Source of the DNA: Desmodesmus armatus
Lineage: Eukaryota > Chlorophyta > Chlorophyceae > Sphaeropleales > Scenedesmaceae
Direction: 5' to 3'
Assembly: GCA_007449985.2 (NCBI GenBank)
Contig: VIIQ02000574.1
Coordinates: 1,054,001 to 1,118,000, forward strand
Length of the DNA stretch: 64,000 bases
Part shown: positions 57,577 to 64,000 of the stretch, in pieces
Position numbering within the stretch: position 1 is the stretch's first letter
How the letters are laid out: each line of letters opens with the position of its first letter
The notes under the pieces: model-generated
Told to the model about the DNA's origin: nothing
The model's input: only the letters and a program-made list of their open reading frames with translations
Database searches by the model: none
Made by a program: the position numbers and the translations under genes

Positions 57577-60500
57577 GACAGCAGCGACAGCAGCAGCAGC
57601 AGCAGGCCAGGGCAGGCAAAGCAAGGGCGGGACCGAACAGCCTCAGACAAGCAACAGGGGCAGGGGCTGCTTGTCTGTACAGGTTTGTCGTACTCTTTGC
57701 CATGGCACACCAGCTGGCTGTCCCCTGCCGGCTTCCCTCACTGGCAGCTATCAGCCCCAGCTCTTCCGCTGGCCCTCACCCTACAAGCCACTTGCCCGCT
57801 CCACCACCTGCCCTCTGTCCCCCCCCCCCTGCACCCCCAGGTGTCTCGCCTGATGTATGCATGCATCAAGGACCTTGAGTTTGACATCATGTGTGGTGTG
57901 CCCTACACGGCCCTGCCCATCTCCACCTGCATGAGCCTGGGCTTTGGCCTGCCCATGGTGATGAGGCGCAAGGAGGTCAAGGACTATGGGACCAAGAAGG
58001 CCATCGAGGGAGCATACAGCCCTGGTCAGCGCTGCCTGATTGTGGAGGACCTGGTCACATCAGGGGCGTCAGTGCTGGAGACTGTGGACCCTCTGCATGT
58101 GTGTATGGAGAGGGAGGGAAAGGGGGGCGTGGGAGGGGGGGGGGGAGGCGGGGACAGAGGGGCGGTTAGAGGGACAGAGGGAGGGGGGGCGTGGGAGGAA
58201 GGCAAGTGGGCAGGGCTGGCTCAGCCAGTAAGGGGGCCGAGCTGGCAAGCAAAGTGAAAGGCTCTTAGGACACTTGGCGTGGGACAGCTCTGCTGGGTGT
58301 GTGGGAGGAAGCTGTAGCAGCATGACATGCTGCTTCAGGGTGAAATCAGCCTCCAGCCTGGGCCGCAGCTGACACGAGCTCACTTGTCATGGCACCAGTG
58401 GGTTTGTGAGAGGGGGTGGGGCACTGCTGGGGCACCGCCCAGCTGTGGATGCTGCAGCTGCAATGTTGCTTGCTCTGGGACTGCAGCTTGCGATGGCCAG
58501 CCATGCTGTCTTTGCCTGTGTTGTCACCGATCGTTCAAACGTCATTTCTTGGCTGCCATTAGGATGTCACTTGCTAATCTGTTGCTGCTGCTGCACCTTC
58601 TCTCCTGCCCTCAATTGACGCTTTCAATTGCCCCTTGCAGAAGGAGCAGCTTGTTGTGACGGACGTGGTGGTGCTGATTGACCGTGAGCAGGGGGGTGAG
58701 GCCCACCTGGCCAAGAACAACCTCAAGCTGCACGCAGCCTTCAAGCTGTCAGCCATGCTGGACATACTGCAGAAGCACAAGCTGGTCACAGACGAGGTCG
58801 CACAAAATGTGAGCACATGCAGTAGGCTACTAGGCTGGGTAGTAGCAGGGTGGTGGCTAGGCCCCTAGGACATGTCCTCTGTCAATCAGTGTCGTTGGGT
58901 TTTTGCCATGCTGGCTCGACTTGTGCCGTCGTCTGCTTGGCCTGCCAAACAACGTAGTGTCCTTCCTCACTTCCCCCCTCACCTGTCCCATCTCCCCCAC
59001 CCTTCTCCCATAGGGGGGAGGTTGAGAAGGGAGAGTAAGAGAAGGGGAGGGTAATAAAGAGCAACGGGTGCCTCGCCCGTTGCAACAGGTCAGCCCCCCT
59101 TTCTTCCTCCCCTCCCTCGCCTCGACACCCCCCCCGCCACCCTTCCTCTTCTTCCCTGCGCCTTCACCAGGTGCGCACCTTCATCGCCGAGAACCAGACA
59201 CAGCTGCCAGCAGCATCAGCAGCACCAGCAGCCGCACCCGCCAAGCAGCCGCGCCTGACCTACGAGGCGCGCTCTGCTCTGGCCAAGAACAGCGTTGCCA
59301 AGCAGTGCCTGGAGCTGATGGCTCGCAAGAAGACAAACCTGGCCGTGGCTGCTGACGTGGCCACAGCTGGTGAGATGCTGCAGCTGGCGGAGGCCACTGG
59401 GCCACACATCTGCGTGTTCAAGACACACGTCGACATCTTCGACAGGTGGGCTGGGAGGTGTGGGGCCTTGGAAATTGATTGGCAGCTGGGGTCATGTCGA
59501 TGGGTCCATGGGGGAGAGGGGGTGGCGGGTGATTGTAAGATGGGGTCATGGGGAAGAGAGGGAGTGCGGGAAGGTGCGGGGTGCCATAAGCAGGGGCTGC
59601 TGGTGGGGTAGGTTGTTGCTGGTGGTGATGAGGTTGATTGCCGTGGATGCCAACAGCTGGCAGGGCAGCTTTGCAATAGGCGCGGTTAGCAGCCAGCTGT
59701 GCAGGGAACAAATCAGTTAGCAGCATCTACCCCCAGCTGGTGCTCCCTTCATCTGCATCACCGTTCCGTCACCGCCATGCTCTCATCCAAACCCGCTGCT
59801 CCTCCCCCCCCCCCCCCTTCGCCCTCCCCCTTCCGCACCCCCCCCCCCCAAACTCCTCATCACTCCAGATGTGATTTCACCATAGCCAATGAGCTGCAGG
59901 CCATTGCCCAGATGACGGTGATTGGCAGCTGAGGACACACCAATGTGCAGACTCCACCCTTTGGTCACCACCTTTACTCACAACCCACCCGCTGTCCCCC
60001 CCCCCCCCCCCCGAACCCCAGGTGGGACTCCAGCATAGCTGATGAGCTGCAGGCAATAGCCAAGAAGCACGACTTCCTCATCTTTGAGGACAGGAAATTT
60101 GCTGACATCGGCAACACGGTGGTGCACCAGTATGAGGGGGGCATCTACAAGATTGCTGACTGGAGCCACATCACCAACGCACACCTGGTGCCGGGACCGG
60201 GCATCATTGACGGCCTCAAGCAGGTAGGGGACAGAGGGGTGGACTCATCTTGATGTATGGAGGCTGGGCATGCATGCATCTTATCAGGCTTCTAGTAGCT
60301 GGACGGTGCATGGGGTGATGAAACGGCCCGATATGGTGGCGAGGGGTGGGGGCCCCTTGGGGAGGGGGGGGGTGCGTTATTGAGGCAATGCAGTGGGACA
60401 ATGCAGAGGAAGGAGAGATAGGGGAGCAGGTCAGCGGTTGTACTGCGAAGCTGTGCAGGTCCACTGGGGACGCTCTTAACATGCATTGTGTGAGGTTATG

Positions 60501-61105
60501 CATCAAAGGTGACCTACACCCTAGCATGGCATGGCTTGACGTGGCTTTCGGTTGGTGGACACCTGGCTGCTGAGGCCCCTCAGTATGCGACTGTGTGGTG
60601 TTGTGCCCGTGGTGTCATTCCTCACTTCGTGCTCGTGTGCTTTGCTGACTGGCCATCTGTGTACCCCCCCCCCCCCGCGCACCACTGCCCCACCACCCCT
60701 CCACAGGTTGGTCTGCCCAAGGGTCGTGGCCTGCTGCTGCTTGCTGAGATGAGCAGCAAGGGCACCCTGGCCAAGGGGGACTACACCGAGGCAGTGGCAG
60801 CAGCAGCAGCGCAGCACGAGGACTTTGTGATGGGCTTCATCAGCACCAACCCAGCAGCATGGAAGGACGGACCAGGGGCCCCCGGTCTCATCCACATGAC
60901 ACCAGGGGTGCAGCTGGCAGAGGGGGGTGATGCGCTGGGGCAGCAGTACAACACGCCCAGCAGTGTGATTGGCGCGCGCGGCAGTGATGTGATTATCGTC
61001 GGGCGCGGGATTATCAAGGCGGCGGATCCTGCTGCTGCTGCGAAGGAGTATCAGGAGGCTGGGTGGGGGGCATACGAGGCGAGCCTGGCAGCGAGCCAGC
61101 AGTGA
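56675..61105 (+). CDS. UMPS: Uridine 5'-monophosphate synthase (OPRT-OMPDC fusion)
   Basis: Eight exons fit in phase: 56675-56905, 57089-57148, 57430-57528, 57841-58098, 58641-58808, 59171-59445, 60022-60223 and 60707-61105 (563 residues). It catalyses the last two steps of de novo pyrimidine synthesis. Orotate phosphoribosyltransferase: [46 protein letters not shown], and the PRPP loop [21 protein letters not shown] decarboxylase: [11 protein letters not shown], the catalytic block [23 protein letters not shown] and [14 protein letters not shown], ending in the phosphate-binding [10 protein letters not shown]. The N-terminus ([20 protein letters not shown]) looks like a plastid transit peptide, as in plants; an internal start at [11 protein letters not shown] is possible. 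Several introns end in long C runs, and the intron before exon 7 contains a decayed copy of that exon. Confidence 0.95.
58110..58200 (+). repeat. G-run tract in UMP synthase intron 4
   Basis: A series of G3-G12 runs begins 12 bases after the 5' splice site, including a run near 58134-58146. Four or more G runs close together on the coding strand could form an RNA or DNA G-quadruplex next to the donor. Confidence 0.8.
59061..59083. repeat. 8-bp perfect inverted repeat
   Basis: GCAACGGG (59061-59068) pairs with CCCGTTGC (59076-59083) across a 7-base loop, in the UMP synthase intron before exon 59171. It is shorter than the other intronic hairpins in this window and could be chance. Confidence 0.7.
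59869..59932 (+). pseudogene. Decayed duplicate of UMP synthase exon 7 (possible poison exon)
   Basis: After a CACTCCAG acceptor-like site and C runs, the sequence reads [14 protein letters not shown], close to [14 protein letters not shown] at the start of the real exon at 60022. Similarity fades after about 45 bases and the frame stops at TGA 59930-59932. If spliced in from exon 59171-59445 it would be in the same phase and end the protein prematurely. The upstream C-rich tract is duplicated too, so the duplication included the 3' splice region. Confidence 0.8.
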
Positions 61106-62581
61106 TGCAGGAGGCGTGGAGTGCATGGTGTGTGTGCCTTGGACTTGTCGCCTGGAAGGTCCTTTGTAGCTTGGAAGCAGTGCTGATGGGTTGGGTGTGT
61201 GCACAGGTTGAGGAGTAAGAGCTGTCAGGCGTTGCGCTTGGTGTGATGTGACTGGTGCATGGTGGATCCTTCTAGGACGAAGCTGTCTGGTATCTGAGGG
61301 CGTCAGCTAGTGAGGGTTCATGGTTTTCCCCCTGTCAAGACATGCACCCAATCAGAGTGTGCTTCCCCTACCTGCGCTCGTAAGGTAACGTGACTGTGCC
61401 GTTGTGTCCTCATGCCTGCGCAATGCACAGCAATGTTAATGCCTTGAGCGTCCACTGGACGGAGCATTGGGGCAGTGTGCGCTGCTGCTGCACAGGTTGG
61501 CAACCTGTGCACCAGCAGCGCCTACCAGCCCACCAGGTGCCCATGGGGGACAGCGTGCGTTCACTGACAAGGTTGACTGCTGCAACTATTGCTGCTTGGT
61601 CAGATTGTTGTGTCATGTTCTGTCCCTCTTGCAGCAATCCAATTATATTGCTGGTCGGGTCAACTAGTATCGCAGATTGTGCTTTGGGTCCATCTACTTG
61701 TGTAATCTGCGCACTTGGTTACTCTTGCAGGCGCTGCAACAACGCTTAAGTTAACTCAAGCCGTAAACACAGGCAAGATTGTGTGCGTGGAGCTGCTGCC
61801 AGCATTGCTGGCTGAGTGACTGTGTCCACATACATGTGAACATCTGCATGTAAGCTATTAAGTCCACCATGGCACCACAGCAGCAGCGACGGCAGTGTCC
61901 TACATAAGCTATGTCAGTTGCATGCAATTGAGCCCCCAAATGCATGGCATGATAGGCACAACCAAGCTAGCGACACCCTGGCACAGCACACCACAATATG
62001 ACATGCCAAGTGAAGCCACTGATAAGCTGTGACTTGCGATGAGATACTGGGTTGTGGGGGAATGGAAGGGTTTGGTAACCGCTACAGCTCAGCTGAGCTG
62101 TGGGGTTTTGTCATAAGAGAAGCTATATGCCATAGCAAAGCTTGAGGGCTGTTACAGATCCTTTTCTGCATAGTCGGCATTGTATACCTCTTGAAAGCGC
62201 AGTCGGCATCTTTTGGGCAGGACTTCAAGTACTGCAGCAGATGGTCAGCAGGCTGTACAGTAGCTTGTAGTATCTCTGGACAACAGGCTCACCACATGGC
62301 TCCAAAGGAGTTCGTCCGTTTTCTATATTTTCGCCCGGGCCACAACACTGGAAGCCGTAGACGGTAGGTCTCGAAATGCCAGAACACGCATGGTGGTACC
62401 AGCGGTGACCCTGACGGCGGGACATAGGTGCAAGCAGACACTGCAGCACCACTCACAAGTATCCAAAGACTATAAGCTGTAAGGAAACTGCAACTTGTCG
62501 CATTTGTGCCCCTGTCCTGCCTTGACTCACAGAGCACCCAAAGCAGCATCAGCACTGCGCAGCATACTCCAGCATGAGCTC
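61106..62581. other. UMP synthase 3' region and intergenic
   Basis: TGTAA elements at 61701-61705 and 61849-61853 are candidate polyadenylation signals, both rather far (about 600 and 745 bases) from the stop codon. No other gene is supported before the F-box gene. Confidence 0.45.
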
Positions 62582-63793
62582 ATGTGGGAGCCAGAGGTGC
62601 CAGAGCTGCCAGAACTCCCAGAGGCAGCTGTTGCCTGCATCCTGCAGCATGTGCCGCTGGTCGAGCGCCTCACCAGCTGCGCCCTGGTCTGCCGTGCATG
62701 GGCAGCAGCTGCAGCGGCGGTACCAGCAGCTGTGTGCCTACCACCCAAAGACAACGACCACCTTGCGCAGCTGGAAAAATGACTAGCCGTGCGTGGGGGT
62801 GTAGTGGCGGCGCTCACTCTCCAGCCCCTGCCCCACACTTATACATACAGATGGAGCACGCTGCAGCTGCCTGTATCCAAGCTAACCCGACTGCGCAGCC
62901 TGAACCTCTGCTATATCAACGCTCAGCTCGCATGGCTGGAGGGGCTCCAGGACAGCAGCCTGCTGCCAGCAGCATTGGCAGCGTCTTACAGCAGCATTGA
63001 CAGAGCCGCTGTCGTCCTGCCGCAGCTGCGGGAGCTGAGGCTGTCCCAGTGCCAACTGACCCTGCAGCTGGTTAACAAGCTCCTGAGCGCAACCACACTC
63101 ACCAAGCTTCAGTGGGAGGATGTGTACCTTCACATCAACAACTTGACCCGGATGCTTGAAAAGGGAGAGGTGCTGGCGACCCTGTGGCAGCGGCTGCAGC
63201 TGCTGCCGAAGCTCTCAGAGCTACAGCTGGGTGGCGAAAGCATGACAGCAGCAGACATCACCCCCCTCAGCTCCCTGCAGCGCCTGCAGCATTTCACCCT
63301 GCAGCTCGACTGCAGCACCTACTCAGAAAAGCGCATGTCTGGCGCCAGGGAGCTCCTGTCAGCCTTGCAGCACCTCACCCAGCTGAAGCACCTGCAGCTC
63401 GACAGATGCCAGCTGCACAAGGTTCAGCCCGAGCACCAGGCCCACGATATGCATGAGTGCTTCTCGGCCCTGACAGCATCCACCCAGCTAACACGTCTGG
63501 AGATCACAGAGTGGGGTGCCATGCCAGTGCCCATCGGAGCCTTTGACTACATGTTCCCACCAGGTTTGGTGCTGCCAGATCTCAAGGTGCTGGTGCTGGA
63601 TGGGTTTGAGTGTGGCTGGCAGAGGTGTGTGCGGCCAGCACAGGTTGCCATGATAGCCGGCAGCTGCCCTGCACTGGAACAGCTGGCGCTGCAGGAGGTG
63701 GATTTTCTGCCCTTTGACCTCAGCTGCCTGTCACAACTGCCTCTGAGAGTGACTTCAGTGCAGGGCATTGCCTGGTCTAGGCCTGACATTTGA
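62582..63793 (+). CDS. F-box / leucine-rich repeat protein
   Basis: The N-terminal part carries an F-box: LPEAAVACILQHVPLVERLT, then SCALVCRAWAAAA, which binds Skp1 in SCF ubiquitin ligases. From about 62850 a second frame encodes leucine-rich repeats: VSKLTRLRSLNLCYINAQL, LPQLRELRLSQCQL, LPKLSELQLGGESM, LTQLKHLQLDRCQL, TQLTRLEITEW, LPDLKVLVLDGFEC and CPALEQLALQEVDF, ending at 63793. The two frames differ, so an intron is needed: a donor near 62739 and the ACATACAG acceptor ending at 62849 would join them in phase, but that donor (GTGCCT) is weak. A one-base error is the alternative. An upstream acceptor before AGCACCCAAAGC (about 62532) suggests the true start may lie in an earlier exon; I use the ATG at 62582. 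Such F-box/LRR genes are abundant in some green algae. The substrate is unknown. Confidence 0.72.
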
Positions 63794-63836
63794 GCTGCAT
63801 GTTCTTGGTGCCACCAACCAGTGGGTTGGAGCTTTG

Positions 63837-63920
63837 GCTGTGTGGCTCACACACACCCACACTGGGTGTGTGCGGCGATTGCTGTGTGGCTCACACTCAC
63901 CCACACTGGGTGTGTGCGGG
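63837..63920. repeat. 44-bp tandem repeat containing a palindromic core
   Basis: Two copies begin GCTGTGTGGCTCACAC at 63837 and 63881. Each contains CACCCACACTGGGTGTG, which can fold as a short hairpin. They lie 44-130 bases after the F-box/LRR stop codon, in its presumed 3' UTR. Confidence 0.85.
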
Positions 63921-64000
63921 CATGCTCACTAAGTAACTGACATGGCTTTTGCTGGCTTTGGGATTCAACTGTGAGTACAGGCGACGTCACTCAGTGACTG

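Overview
This window is nuclear DNA from a green alga, most likely a core chlorophyte near Sphaeropleales or Chlamydomonadales. The support is GC-rich, CAG-rich sequence; genes split into short exons by GTGAGT-type introns; TGTAA polyadenylation signals soon after several stop codons; an octotricopeptide-like organelle RNA factor; plastid transit peptides; a fused UMP synthase; and a TTTAGGG-type telomeric repeat inside an intron. No tRNA, rRNA, CRISPR array or intact transposon was seen. Exon models were built by hand from reading frames, splice-site phase and protein resemblance. Where a family is named, it rests on motifs I could read; no database search was run.

Layout, left to right. An organelle RNA-binding repeat protein runs off the left edge (1-2385) and is followed by a tandem array of about eight 250-bp units (3150-4985). 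Two related, unidentified multi-exon genes lie head to tail on the minus strand (6653-12641 and 14563-20296). A block of endomembrane and lipid genes follows: dolichyldiphosphatase (minus, 22075-22779), a torsin-like AAA+ ATPase ending in SDEL (plus, 23106-25813), an LDAH-type lipid hydrolase (plus, 26322-28422) and a cis-prenyltransferase (minus, 29863-31418). Next come a plastid PRC-barrel protein (minus, 31821-35261), ribosomal stalk protein P1 (plus, 35658-36955), a small plastid membrane protein (minus, 38725-39442) and a 1379-residue secreted mosaic protein (plus, 40909-46213). The right part holds a signal-peptide/one-TM endomembrane protein (plus, 48219-50289), a Nup50-like FG nucleoporin with a Ran-binding domain (minus, 50644-54553), a small PPR protein (minus, 54865-56366), UMP synthase (plus, 56675-61105) and an F-box/LRR protein (plus, 62582-63793).

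Some genes are linked by role. cis-Prenyltransferase makes the polyprenyl chain of dolichol and dolichyldiphosphatase recycles dolichyl diphosphate, both at the ER. Between them lie an apparently ER-lumenal AAA+ protein and a lipid hydrolase. Whether this grouping is functional or accidental cannot be told from one window.

A technical theme matters for any reader. At least five coding exons in otherwise well-conserved genes are each exactly one base short of an open frame, and three of the five sites lie in a C run. These look like consensus errors more than five independent pseudogenes. The most noteworthy biological signals are the torsin-like ATPase, the paralogous unknown pair, the secreted mosaic protein and a decayed duplicate exon in UMP synthase that could act as a poison exon.
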